A DNA stretch of 64,000 nt from Notoacmeibacter marinus (GTDB lineage Bacteria > Pseudomonadota > Alphaproteobacteria > Rhizobiales > Rhizobiaceae), in the NCBI RefSeq assembly GCF_002238045.1, contig NZ_NBYO01000001.1, positions 248,001 through 312,000 of the forward strand. The letters run 5' to 3'. The notes under the pieces were generated by a model. The model did no database searches, had not been told where the DNA came from, and saw only the letters and a list, made by a program, of their open reading frames with translations. Below, piece by piece: positions 8,461 through 17,339 of this stretch (position 1 is the first letter of the stretch; the number at the start of each line of letters is the position of its first letter). The translations under genes were made by a program, and so were the position numbers.

Positions 8461-9596
8461 AATCCGTGATCACATCGATAGCCCTGGAGCAGGACGGGGA
8501 CGTTTCCCACACCAGACGCACGGCCCGTCTGATTGCCAAGGTCGGCGGCGCAACCAGCCGCGATCAGATCCGCTTCGCCACGGCCGTCTCGGAGATTGCT
8601 CGCAATGCGGTGCAATATGGCAAGGACGGCGTGGCGGAATTCGCATTCGACGAAGGCCACTCCAATACCCACCTCATCGCCCGCGTCCAGGATCACGGCA
8701 ATGGCATCCACGCACTCGACGACCTGCTACGCAACCGGCATCAGTCCCATCGGGGTCCAGGGCTGGGGCTGTCCGGCTCGCAGAAGCTGGTGGACGCGTT
8801 TCATGTCGATACGGATGAAGCGGGAACGACGATCGACCTGACCCTGAACCTCAAAACGGACAGTCCAGTTCAGGAGTTGGCCAATGCCGCCGCGGAGGCT
8901 CTGGTCAAGGCCGCGCACGGCTCGCCGATCGAAGAACTTGCCGAACAGAACCGGGCGCTGCGCGACGCCCTGGCCGAGCAACAATTCCTGTTGCGGGAGA
9001 TGCACCACCGTACCAAGAACAATCTTGCGATCATCCAGTCCCTTGCCCTTCTACAGGCACGTCAGTCCGGCAATGAAGAGACCCGAAGGGCGCTGAACGA
9101 CTTTACCGGCCGTATCCAGGCCTTTGCCAATGCGCACAACCTTCTGCACCGGGCCGACGACGTGACCGAGGTCGATCTGCAGACGCATATCGAGACGCTT
9201 GCCGAGCGGCTCCGTCGGGCTTTCGACCAGAGTGGGGTCACGATCGAAACGAAAAGCGAAGCGCTTACCGTCTCCTTCGATACGGCGACCGAAATCGGCC
9301 TTATCGTCAATGAGCTGCTGACCAATGCCGTCAAACATGCTGCCGACAAAGCCGGCCGCGCTGACGAACAGAGATGCGTTCAGGTGATCGCCTCTCAGGT
9401 CGGCTCAAAAATCCGCCTTACCGTCAAGGATAATGGGCCGGGCCTCGACAACGCGAAAACAGTGCTGCGCAAATCGCGCTCGCTCGGCTGGAAGATCGTC
9501 GAGGGCTGCGTCCGAAAGCTCAATGGCAGCATTGAGGTAGACGGCACAGACGGGCTTGCCGTCTCGATCGAGTTCAACACTCACACCCTCCAATAG
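8457..9596 (+). CDS. RsbT-like ATPase fused to HisKA_2 sensor histidine kinase
   Basis: Residues 1-135 are a third RsbT-like ATPase module (VSEIARNAVQYG, HRGPGLGLSGSQKLVD). After a short helical linker comes a HisKA_2 dimerisation domain with LLREMHHRTKNNLAIIQSL (about residues 178-196) and an HATPase domain with NELLTNAVKHA and VKDNGPGL. HisKA_2/HWE kinases are the family that feeds the PhyR-NepR-EcfG general stress response in alphaproteobacteria. The GTG start overlaps the preceding stop by four bases. A direct link from stressosome to histidine kinase is inferred from the fusion and the operon. Confidence 0.87.
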   Translation: MKSVITSIALEQDGDVSHTRRTARLIAKVGGATSRDQIRFATAVSEIARNAVQYGKDGVAEFAFDEGHSNTHLIARVQDHGNGIHALDDLLRNRHQSHRGPGLGLSGSQKLVDAFHVDTDEAGTTIDLTLNLKTDSPVQELANAAAEALVKAAHGSPIEELAEQNRALRDALAEQQFLLREMHHRTKNNLAIIQSLALLQARQSGNEETRRALNDFTGRIQAFANAHNLLHRADDVTEVDLQTHIETLAERLRRAFDQSGVTIETKSEALTVSFDTATEIGLIVNELLTNAVKHAADKAGRADEQRCVQVIASQVGSKIRLTVKDNGPGLDNAKTVLRKSRSLGWKIVEGCVRKLNGSIEVDGTDGLAVSIEFNTHTLQ

Positions 9597-9671
9597 GATG
9601 CGCCGCGAGAATCGGGCGGTTGAGTTTCATCAGCGCCGCGCGCCTTCGCCAGTCAGCGACAAAGTTGCGAT

Positions 9672-10454
9672 TCAGGCCAGCTCGCCAGTGATCTTGCGTT
9701 TGCGTGCGAAGCCCTCGCGCCGCTCCCGGTCGATCCCCTCGCGAAAGGACTGTTCGACGAAATCGAGATGTTCGCGGGCGGCCTCTTCCGCTTCGACCGG
9801 ATCGCCCGCCAGGACACCTTCCGCGATACGGTGATGCTGGGCGAGAAGCTGGTCGCCGGTTCCATCGATGGATCGCAGATAGCGGCGATTGTAGAAGACG
9901 CCGCGCCGGGTCAATTCGTAGATCGACGTCATCATATGCATGAGCATGGCGTTATGGCTGGCATTGACGATACTACCATGAAACCGAACATCGGCCGCCG
10001 CCGAGCGGTCCGGATCATCGGTTTCGTGCGCCTCGTCCAGTTCACGAACCAGGTGCTCGATCGCTTCGCGATCCGAGGGCGTGGCGCGCAGCGCGGCCAT
10101 CCGCGCAGCGAACGCTTCCTGCTCACGCCGATATTCCAGATAGTCGTAGAAGGCGTGCCCGTGACGGGCGTAGAGATCGATCAGCGCCGGCGACATCGCT
10201 TCGCCGGCCAGTTTGGCGACGAAGGTGCCCTCCCCTTGCCGCACCCGCAGAAGGCCCTGCCCTTCAAGGCGCTTTAATGCGTCGCGCACTTTTGGACGAG
10301 AGACATCGAAACGCTCCGACAACTCCCGTTCCGAAGGCAACCGTGCCCCTTCCCGAAGAATGCCTTCGACGATCATGGATTCAATCTGGCCTGCGACCAG
10401 ATCGACCACGGATTCCGACGCAATGGGTTCGAAAAGGCTGTCCAGACTATTCAT
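9672..10454 (-). CDS. FadR-type GntR regulator, probable lactate-responsive repressor
   Basis: The 260-residue protein has a winged HTH (about 10-85, with RLPSERELSERFDVSRPKVRDALKRLE) and an FCD ligand domain (about 105-240) with the D/H/H metal-site residues typical of the family. A GGAGGAG ribosome binding site precedes the ATG at 10454. It is divergent from the TRAP-lactate dehydrogenase genes, the usual place for an LldR/PdhR-type regulator, so L- or D-lactate is the likely effector. The effector is inferred from the neighbours only. Confidence 0.85.
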   Translation of the reverse strand: MNSLDSLFEPIASESVVDLVAGQIESMIVEGILREGARLPSERELSERFDVSRPKVRDALKRLEGQGLLRVRQGEGTFVAKLAGEAMSPALIDLYARHGHAFYDYLEYRREQEAFAARMAALRATPSDREAIEHLVRELDEAHETDDPDRSAAADVRFHGSIVNASHNAMLMHMMTSIYELTRRGVFYNRRYLRSIDGTGDQLLAQHHRIAEGVLAGDPVEAEEAAREHLDFVEQSFREGIDRERREGFARKRKITGELA

Positions 10455-10596
10455 CAGCGTATCTCCTCCAGTGGTTATTTTAGTTTTCCACCAAAGGAAG
10501 GCAAGCGTCTGTTTTCTGTAAGATCATCGCACCAATCCCACGACTGCGAGAGTACATGACAGCCGATCGCTCCGACGAAAGTGGTAAAGAAGATTG

Positions 10597-10625
10597 TTGA
10601 CTTGACCATTGGTAAACAATATTGA
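10597..10625 (+). promoter_or_regulatory. Promoter and operator of the lactate/TRAP operon
   Basis: A -35-like TTGACT at 10597-10602 and TATTGA at 10620-10625 are 17 bases apart. Inside them lies TTGACCATTGGTAAA at 10602-10616, a near-perfect 15-base palindrome of the TGGT/ACCA kind bound by FadR-type regulators. Binding there would block RNA polymerase. Promoter strength cannot be judged from sequence. Confidence 0.5.
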
Positions 10626-10685
10626 CCACCTTGCAATTCTTGCATAGCCGCTATGCGGTATCGTCAATACGGAGGACTCAATCCT

Positions 10686-11735
10686 ATGAAACACGCGCTG
10701 ACCGGCCTGCTGCTCGCCGGCTCCATTCTCGCCCAGCCCGCCCTTGCCGCGGACAAGCTGCTTCTGAAAGTGCCGGTCGCATTTTCGACCGAGTTGCCGA
10801 GCCTTGGCACGCCGATTCCACGCGTGGCCGAAGAAGTCGAACTGATGTCTGGCGGCAATATCAAAATGAAGGTCTATGAGCCGGGCAAGCTGGTTCCGCC
10901 GTTCGAAATTCTGGACGCCGTCTCGGCCGGCAAGATCAATGCCGGTTACACCACGGCCGGCTACTGGGCTGGCAAGATTCCGGCCGCCCCGCTCTTCTCC
11001 GCCGTGCCGTTCGGCCCGGAAGCCGGCGAGTTCATGGCCTGGATGTATTACGGTAACGGACTGGACCTCTACCAGCGCATGTATGACGAAGCCGGATACA
11101 ATGTGAAGGTTCTGCCCTGCGCCATCATCGCGCCGGAGACCTCGGGCTGGTTCTCCAAGGAGATCAATTCGCCGGAGGATCTGAAGGGCCTGAAAATGCG
11201 CTTCTTCGGCCTTGGCGGCAAGGTGATGGAGAAGCTTGGCGTTGCCACCTCGCTTCTGCCGGGCGGCGAAATCTTCCCGGCTCTGGAAAAGGGCGCGATC
11301 GACGCGACCGAATTCTCCATGCCGGCGATCGACCAGCGCCTCGGCTTCTACAAGGTCGCCAAGTACAACTACTTCCCGGGCTGGCACCAGCAGGCGACCG
11401 TTTTCGAACTACTGATCAACAAGGACGCCTGGAACGAAGCCAGCGAGCAGCATCAGGCCATCCTGTCGGAAGCCTGCAAGGCCTCCATGGCCGACAGCTT
11501 TGCCGAGGGCGAAGCGCTGCAGGCCGGCGCGCTGAAGAAGAACGTCGAGGAAAACGGCGTCGAACTGCGCAAGTGGAGCCCGGAGATGCTCGACCTCTTC
11601 CGCACCACCTGGGACCAGGTCGCCGCCGAGGAAAGCGCCAACGATCCGTTCTTCGCCGAGGTTTATGAAGACCTGACCGCGTTCCGCGAAGAATACAATC
11701 TGTGGGAAGAAAACGCCTTCCTGCCACGCCTCTGA
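10686..11735 (+). CDS. dctP: TRAP transporter substrate-binding protein DctP
   Basis: The 349-residue protein has a Sec signal peptide ending at about residue 21 (ALA) and then a DctP periplasmic binding fold; the segment LKGLKMRFFGLGGKVMEKLG holds the conserved substrate-carboxylate region. A GGAGG site stands nine bases before the ATG at 10686. It delivers an organic acid to the membrane subunits encoded next. The downstream lactate dehydrogenases make lactate or a related 2-hydroxy acid the likely substrate. Confidence 0.9.
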   Translation: MKHALTGLLLAGSILAQPALAADKLLLKVPVAFSTELPSLGTPIPRVAEEVELMSGGNIKMKVYEPGKLVPPFEILDAVSAGKINAGYTTAGYWAGKIPAAPLFSAVPFGPEAGEFMAWMYYGNGLDLYQRMYDEAGYNVKVLPCAIIAPETSGWFSKEINSPEDLKGLKMRFFGLGGKVMEKLGVATSLLPGGEIFPALEKGAIDATEFSMPAIDQRLGFYKVAKYNYFPGWHQQATVFELLINKDAWNEASEQHQAILSEACKASMADSFAEGEALQAGALKKNVEENGVELRKWSPEMLDLFRTTWDQVAAEESANDPFFAEVYEDLTAFREEYNLWEENAFLPRL

Positions 11736-11760
11736 TCCCTCCGAGACGTTGAGCGACCCC

Positions 11761-11788
11761 AGCGCGCCGGGGCTCCCGGCGCGCTTTT
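11761..11788 (+). terminator. Rho-independent terminator between dctP and dctQM
   Basis: AGCGCGCCGGG and CCCGGCGCGCT form a perfect 11-base stem with a three-base loop, followed by four T. It begins 25 bases after the dctP stop and 63 bases before dctQM. Partial termination here would give more binding protein than membrane protein, as is common for TRAP operons. Confidence 0.8.
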
Positions 11789-11851
11789 CACCACACATCT
11801 GACTGCCACGTCCGCCCTTCCCGGCGGCTACGCGCGCAGAGGAGGACGATC

Positions 11852-13915
11852 ATGACCCAGAAGCCTGAATATCACGGCGACGTCGCCGAAACCTACGAGG
11901 CGCTGATCGAGCATCCTGATGCCGACGATCTGCCTCTCGCACGGGCGCTGGACAACGGCATCAAGGCCATCGGCCATGTCGTGATGTGGGCCAATCTCAT
12001 CCTCATGATGGCGATCATCGTCCAGGTCGTGCTGCGCTACGCGCTGAACATGAACTTCCCGAAGCTCGACGAATTGCAGTGGCATTTCTACGGCCTCGTC
12101 ACGATGATCGGCGTGTCCTACGCGCTGACCACCGACAGCCATGTGCGGGTCGACCTGCTCTACATGCAGCTTTCGAACCGGGCGCAGCGCATCGTCGAGA
12201 TCATCGGCATTCTCTTCCTTCTTGCCCCATTCATCTATCTGATGATCGACCAAGGCTACGACTATTTCGCCGAAAGCTACCGCGTCAACGAACGATCATC
12301 CTCGGCAACCGGTTTGCCGTTCCTCTGGGCTTTCAAGGCGCTGATTCCGGTCTCCTTCGTCCTGCTCGGCATCGCCGCGCTGGCGCGGCTCATGCATGAC
12401 GTTCATGCCATCGTCACCCGACGGGACACCGATGAGGGCAAGGGCCTGATGCTGCCGCTGACGGCGCTTCTCATCGCCTTCGTGATAGCGGCGGGGTTGT
12501 CGACGCTGGTCGAAACCACCGAGGAGATGCTGGTCATCTCCATGTTCCTGACCTTTATCGGCATCCTGTTCACCGGCTTTCCGGTTGCCTGGGCGCTGGC
12601 CGGCACCGGAATGATCTTCGCCGGACTTGGCTACCATTTCGATATGGGCAACATGGCCTGGACCGGCCTGGAGGATACGTTCACCGGCCTCGACTATCTG
12701 ACGCTCGGTTCCGTGGTGAACCGTGTCTACGCCACCATGTCGAACGCGGTTCTCGTTGCACTGCCGATGTTCATCTTCATGGGTCTGATGCTGGACGAGT
12801 CCGGCGTCGCGGAACGGCTGATGACAGCGATGACGCGTCTTTTCGGCACGGTGCGCGGCGGTCTTGCCATCACGGTCACGCTGATCGGCATCATCCTCGC
12901 CGCTTCGACCGGCATCGTCGGTGCGTCCGTCGTTTTGCTCGGCGTTCTTTCGCTACCCGCCATGATGCAGCACAACTACTCCAAATCGCTCGCAACCGGC
13001 GTCGTGGCCGCTTCCGGCACGCTCGGCATCCTTATCCCGCCATCCATCATGCTGGTCATCATGGCGGACCAGATGGCGCTGAGCGTCGGCGACCTCTTCA
13101 TGGCCGCGGCCCTTCCCGGCATGCTGCTCGGCGTGATCTATCTGCTCTACATATTCATCATCGCGCTTCTGAAACCGTCATCGGCCCCAGCGCCGGCGGA
13201 CGCCAAGCGCATCGACTGGCCGATCATTCGCGATGTGATCATCGCCGTGCTACCGCCCCTGGCGCTGATCCTGTCGGTTCTCGGCTCGATCTTTGCCGGC
13301 ATCTGCACCCCGACCGAAGCGTCCGGCATCGGTGCGGCCGGCGCGACGCTATTGGCGCTCGGCTACCGCAAGCTGACCTGGGCGAAGACATGGAACGTGC
13401 TGAAGGCGACATTCAACACGACCGCCTATATCTTCGCCATCTTCCTCGGTGCCACGATCTTCTCTTTCGTGTTGCGCGAACTGGGCGGCGACGAGTTGAT
13501 CGAATCTCTCGTCACCTCGACGGGGCTCGGTCCGAACGGCACGGTGATCTTCATTCTCGGAATCGTCTTCCTGCTCGGCTTCGTGCTGGACTGGATCGAG
13601 ATCACACTGATCGTTCTGCCTCTCATGCGCCCAATCGTGAACGGCCTCGGCCTCGACATTCCCGGCTTTGGCGAGATCGACGAACCGGCGCTGATCTGGT
13701 TCGTGATCCTGGTTGCCGTGGCGCTCCAGACCTCGTTCCTGACACCGCCAGTCGGCTTCTCGCTCTTCTATCTGAAGGGGGTCTGCCCGCCGAGCATTCG
13801 CCTGACGGACATCTATAAGGGTATTGTGCCGTTCGTGTTGCTGCAGCTCTTCGGTCTGGCTCTTGTCTTCATGTGGCCCGCCTTGACCACCTGGCTGCCA
13901 TCGGTCGCCTATTAG
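11852..13915 (+). CDS. Fused TRAP transporter small and large membrane subunits DctQM
   Basis: This 687-residue protein joins DctQ (about 25-200, four membrane segments) to DctM (about 215-680, about twelve segments), as in the fused SiaQM type. The C-terminal part has the family pattern with glycine-rich re-entrant segments such as ASTGIVGASVVLLGV and SGTLGILIPPSIMLVI. It uses an ion gradient to import the ligand handed over by DctP. GAGGACGATC before the ATG gives a good ribosome binding site. Confidence 0.9.
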   Translation: MTQKPEYHGDVAETYEALIEHPDADDLPLARALDNGIKAIGHVVMWANLILMMAIIVQVVLRYALNMNFPKLDELQWHFYGLVTMIGVSYALTTDSHVRVDLLYMQLSNRAQRIVEIIGILFLLAPFIYLMIDQGYDYFAESYRVNERSSSATGLPFLWAFKALIPVSFVLLGIAALARLMHDVHAIVTRRDTDEGKGLMLPLTALLIAFVIAAGLSTLVETTEEMLVISMFLTFIGILFTGFPVAWALAGTGMIFAGLGYHFDMGNMAWTGLEDTFTGLDYLTLGSVVNRVYATMSNAVLVALPMFIFMGLMLDESGVAERLMTAMTRLFGTVRGGLAITVTLIGIILAASTGIVGASVVLLGVLSLPAMMQHNYSKSLATGVVAASGTLGILIPPSIMLVIMADQMALSVGDLFMAAALPGMLLGVIYLLYIFIIALLKPSSAPAPADAKRIDWPIIRDVIIAVLPPLALILSVLGSIFAGICTPTEASGIGAAGATLLALGYRKLTWAKTWNVLKATFNTTAYIFAIFLGATIFSFVLRELGGDELIESLVTSTGLGPNGTVIFILGIVFLLGFVLDWIEITLIVLPLMRPIVNGLGLDIPGFGEIDEPALIWFVILVAVALQTSFLTPPVGFSLFYLKGVCPPSIRLTDIYKGIVPFVLLQLFGLALVFMWPALTTWLPSVAY

Positions 13916-13988
13916 GGACGGCCCTGCCCTGAACGCAGTTCGCCTCGGCCGGTCCGCCGGTCGAGGCTCCAACGCAAGGAGAGTGCCG

Positions 13989-15713
13989 ATGTCCGGAGAA
14001 AACCTGATCGACGAGCTTTCAAGCATCGTCGGACGCCGCCGCTGCCTGACCGATCCGGCCAGCACGGAGCGCTACCGAAGCGGATTCCGTTCCGGCGAAG
14101 GCGAGGCCATCGCCGTCGTCATTCCCGGAACGCTGGTGGAGATGTGGCGAGCGCTTCAGGCCATCGTCGCCGCCGATTGCATCATCATCTGTCAGGCGGC
14201 CAATACCGGGCTGACGGAGGGCTCGGCGCCGAAGGGCGTTTACGAGCGCGATGTCGTCATCATCTCCACCCTGCGGCTCGACAGGCTGCACCTGCTCGAT
14301 GAGGGGCGGCAGGTGGTCAGCCATCCGGGCGGCACGCTCTTCGCACTGGAGAAGCTTTTGGACCCGCTCGGGCGCCAGCCGCATTCGGTGATCGGTTCCT
14401 CCTGCATCGGCGCGTCGATCATCGGCGGGGTCTGCAACAATTCCGGCGGCGCGCTGGTCCGGCGCGGTCCGGCCTATACGGAACTGGCGCTTTTCGCCCG
14501 GATCGACACGGAAGGCGATCTTGAACTCGTCAATCATCTCGGTATCGATCTCGGCGACACGCCCGAAGAGATGCTCGGTCGGCTGGACCGGGGCGAGATC
14601 GACCCAGCCAGTGTCCAGCACGATACCGGCCGCGCCTCCGACGACAGCTATGGCGAGCGGGTCCGCGACATCGATGCCGAGACACCGGGACGATTCAACG
14701 CCGACCCGCGAGGCCTCCATGAAGCGTCCGGGTCGGCCGGAAAGATTGCGATCTTCGCGGTGCGGCTCGATACATTCGCGGCCGAAACTGGCGAGAAGGT
14801 GTTCTACATCGGCACCAACGACACTACCGCGTTGACGGCTATGCGCCGCCGGCTCCTGAGCGAGTTGGACGAGTTGCCGGTCAGCGGCGAATATCTGCAC
14901 CGCGAATGCTTCGACATCGCCCACCGTTACGGCAAGGACACGGTGATGATGATCGACTGGCTCGGCACTGACCGGCTGCCGTTCTTCTTCGCGCTGAAGG
15001 GCGCGGTCGACGCGCGCGCACGCAAATGGCGGTTCCTGCCCGCCAATCTGACCGACCGGGTGATGCAGACGCTGTCGCAAATGACGCCGGAGACGCTGCC
15101 GAAGCGGATGCTCGCCTTTCGGGACCGCTTCGAACACCACCTGATCCTGAAGGTCTCAGGGCCGACCGCTGCTGCGACCGAGGCGATCCTCACTGACACG
15201 ATCGGTGAAGACGGCTTCTTCGTGTGCAACGAGACCGAAACGAAGAAAGCCATGCTGCACCGGTTCGCCGCCGCCGGCGCCGCCGTCCGCTACGCCGCCG
15301 TGCGAAACTACGCGCCGGAAGCGATCGTCGCGCTCGACATCGCGCTACGGCGCAATGACGATGACTGGTTCGAGAAACTGCCGCCCGAACTCGAAGACGA
15401 GATCGAAGCCAAGCTCTATTACGGGCACTTTCTGTGCCATGTGCTGCATCAGGACTACGTGGTGCGGCCCGGCGTCGATCCGAACGTGGTCAAGGCGAAA
15501 ATGCTGGCGTTGCTCGACAAGCGCGGCGCGGAGTATCCAGCCGAGCACAATGTCGGCCATCTCTACAAGGCCAAGCCGGCGCTTCGCGCGCATTATGAGA
15601 AGCTCGACCCGACCAACAGCTTCAATCCGGGCATTGGAAAGACGTCGCGCGAGCGGCACTATGGCCGGTCCTGCGGATGCGGCGGTCGATCCGATGAGGC
15701 GGCGGCAGAGTAA
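13989..15713 (+). CDS. dld: Quinone-dependent D-lactate dehydrogenase
   Basis: The 574-residue product oxidises D-lactate to pyruvate at the membrane and passes electrons to quinone. The N-terminal FAD-binding half shows CQAANTGLTEGSAP and HPGGTLFALEK, and SSCIGASIIGGVCNNSGGAL binds the pyrophosphate. The C-terminal cap and membrane-associating part follow the E. coli Dld pattern, including GHLYKAKP near the end. The ATG at 13989 has AAGGAGAG upstream; GTG 13983 is in frame but overlaps that site. It lies between the TRAP genes and lldD. Confidence 0.9.
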   Translation: MSGENLIDELSSIVGRRRCLTDPASTERYRSGFRSGEGEAIAVVIPGTLVEMWRALQAIVAADCIIICQAANTGLTEGSAPKGVYERDVVIISTLRLDRLHLLDEGRQVVSHPGGTLFALEKLLDPLGRQPHSVIGSSCIGASIIGGVCNNSGGALVRRGPAYTELALFARIDTEGDLELVNHLGIDLGDTPEEMLGRLDRGEIDPASVQHDTGRASDDSYGERVRDIDAETPGRFNADPRGLHEASGSAGKIAIFAVRLDTFAAETGEKVFYIGTNDTTALTAMRRRLLSELDELPVSGEYLHRECFDIAHRYGKDTVMMIDWLGTDRLPFFFALKGAVDARARKWRFLPANLTDRVMQTLSQMTPETLPKRMLAFRDRFEHHLILKVSGPTAAATEAILTDTIGEDGFFVCNETETKKAMLHRFAAAGAAVRYAAVRNYAPEAIVALDIALRRNDDDWFEKLPPELEDEIEAKLYYGHFLCHVLHQDYVVRPGVDPNVVKAKMLALLDKRGAEYPAEHNVGHLYKAKPALRAHYEKLDPTNSFNPGIGKTSRERHYGRSCGCGGRSDEAAAE

Positions 15714-15724
15714 GGACGAGCGAT

Positions 15725-16873
15725 ATGCGACTGTCACAGTGTCACAATTTCCATGACTTCCGACGGCTGGCGCAACGGCGGCTTCCGGGACCGGTTTTCA
15801 ATTATATCGACGGCGGCGCGGACGATGAGGTCAGCTATCGCAAGAACACAAGCGCCTTCGACAATTGCGATCTTCTGCCTTCGGTTCTGAACGGTGCGGC
15901 CGAGGTCGACATGTCCATCACCGTCATGGGCCAGAAACTGGCGATGCCGGTCTATTGCTCGCCGACGGCGCTGCAGCGGCTCTTCCACCATCGGGGCGAA
16001 CGGGCGGTCGCGGCGGCAGCCGACAAGTTTGGCACCATGTTCGGGGTCTCTTCGCTCGGTACCGTCAGTCTGGAAGAGCTGCGGCAGAAACATGCCAGTC
16101 CGCAGGTCTACCAGTTCTACTTCCATCGCGACCGGGGCCTGAACAATGCCATGATGCAGCGCGCCAAGGAGGCCGGCGTCGATGTGATGATGCTGACCGT
16201 CGACAGCATTACCGGCGGCAATCGCGAGCGCGACCTGCGCACCGGCTTTTCCATTCCGTTCCGGCTGACGCTTGCCGGCATGATGCAATTCGCCATGAAG
16301 CCGATGTGGGGGATCAACTACGTCACCCACGAGAAATTCCGCCTGCCGCAGCTCGACGATTTCGTCGATATGTCGGGCGGAGCCAGTTCGATCGGCGGCT
16401 ATTTCACCGAAATGCTGGACCCTTCCATGAACTGGGACGATGTCGCGCAGATGGTGCGGGACTGGGACGGACAGTTCTGCCTCAAGGGCGTGATGACGGT
16501 CGAGGATGCACGCCGCGCCGCCGAGATCGGCTGCACGGGGATCGTCCTGTCGAACCATGGCGGGCGGCAGCTCGATGGATCGCGCACGCCCTTCGACCAG
16601 CTCGCCGAGGTGGTGGATGCGGTCGGCGACCGGATCGACGTGATGATGGATAGCGGCATCCAGCGCGGCACCCATGTTCTCAAGGCGCTGTCCCTGGGCG
16701 CGAAAGCTGTCGGCATCGGACGCTATTATCTCTACGCCCTCGCGGCCGCCGGCCAGCCCGGCGTTGAGCGCGCCCTGCATCTGCTGCGCGCCGAAATCGA
16801 GCGCGACATGAAGCTGATGGGCGCGCGGACGATTGCCGATCTGGACCGCAACAGCGTGCGTTGGTCCGCCTAA
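15725..16873 (+). CDS. lldD: FMN-dependent L-lactate dehydrogenase (alpha-hydroxy acid oxidase family)
   Basis: This 382-residue protein has the FMN-dependent alpha-hydroxy acid dehydrogenase fold. FNYIDGGADDE opens the barrel, and LSNHGGRQLD carries the catalytic His and substrate Arg. MDSGIQRGTHVLKALSLGAKAVGIGR binds the FMN phosphate. It oxidises L-lactate to pyruvate. It follows dld by 11 bases, so both enantiomers can be used after TRAP import. Related mandelate or glycolate oxidases are less likely given the operon. Confidence 0.88.
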   Translation: MRLSQCHNFHDFRRLAQRRLPGPVFNYIDGGADDEVSYRKNTSAFDNCDLLPSVLNGAAEVDMSITVMGQKLAMPVYCSPTALQRLFHHRGERAVAAAADKFGTMFGVSSLGTVSLEELRQKHASPQVYQFYFHRDRGLNNAMMQRAKEAGVDVMMLTVDSITGGNRERDLRTGFSIPFRLTLAGMMQFAMKPMWGINYVTHEKFRLPQLDDFVDMSGGASSIGGYFTEMLDPSMNWDDVAQMVRDWDGQFCLKGVMTVEDARRAAEIGCTGIVLSNHGGRQLDGSRTPFDQLAEVVDAVGDRIDVMMDSGIQRGTHVLKALSLGAKAVGIGRYYLYALAAAGQPGVERALHLLRAEIERDMKLMGARTIADLDRNSVRWSA

Positions 16874-16983
16874 CCGCGCGAACGCCTCGTCGTCAGGATT
16901 TCGCTTCTCCCTTCGGAGCGACCGCGCCGCCGCAATATCTCTCGTAAAGAACTGCAGAGCCTCTCCGCCATCATCGTCGACGA

Positions 16984-17154
16984 TGGGGTAGAACATCGTC
17001 TGAGTTCGTCGCCATGCGCGAGGCGCGCGATGCGACGCTCGAAGTGCCGACCCTGATCCTGCCCTCCGTTCAGGTCAACATCCGCGCCGGCGAAATGCCA
17101 TCTGCCGAGGACAGTGGCGTCTTCTACCTCAAAATCCCGATCAACCAGCTTTGA
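16984..17154 (+). pseudogene. Remnant of an MBL-fold metallo-hydrolase, C-terminal end only
   Basis: The frame ending at TGA 17152 reads FVAMREARDATLEVPTLILP and then QVNIRAGEMP and FYLKIPINQL. These resemble the closing segment of glyoxalase-II-like MBL-fold hydrolases. No upstream frame supplies the metal-binding HxHxDH part; the DNA before 16984 belongs to the intergenic region after lldD. It appears to be a decayed gene of about 57 codons. Confidence 0.5.
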
Positions 17155-17339
17155 ACGCATGTCCATGGCGACGGTACGGGCAGCGGCAACCCTCTTATAA
17201 TCTTTTCCTCGACTGGCGTGCGGCCCCTTACGTCATTTGACAAGAATTAGTCTCTGGCGCATCGTCCCATCAATCTGAATTAAAGATCACTCGTCAAAGG
17301 TGGCGATAGTGGCGATATGTTCCTGAAAACACTCGCACG

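Noticed and set aside
15734-16996. 420-codon minus-strand frame opposite lldD
   Set aside because: It mirrors lldD codon positions in GC-rich DNA and shows His-rich low-complexity translation with no domain.
16870-17166. 98-codon minus-strand frame after lldD
   Set aside because: The plus strand of the same DNA carries a recognisable MBL-hydrolase tail, so the minus frame is a shadow.
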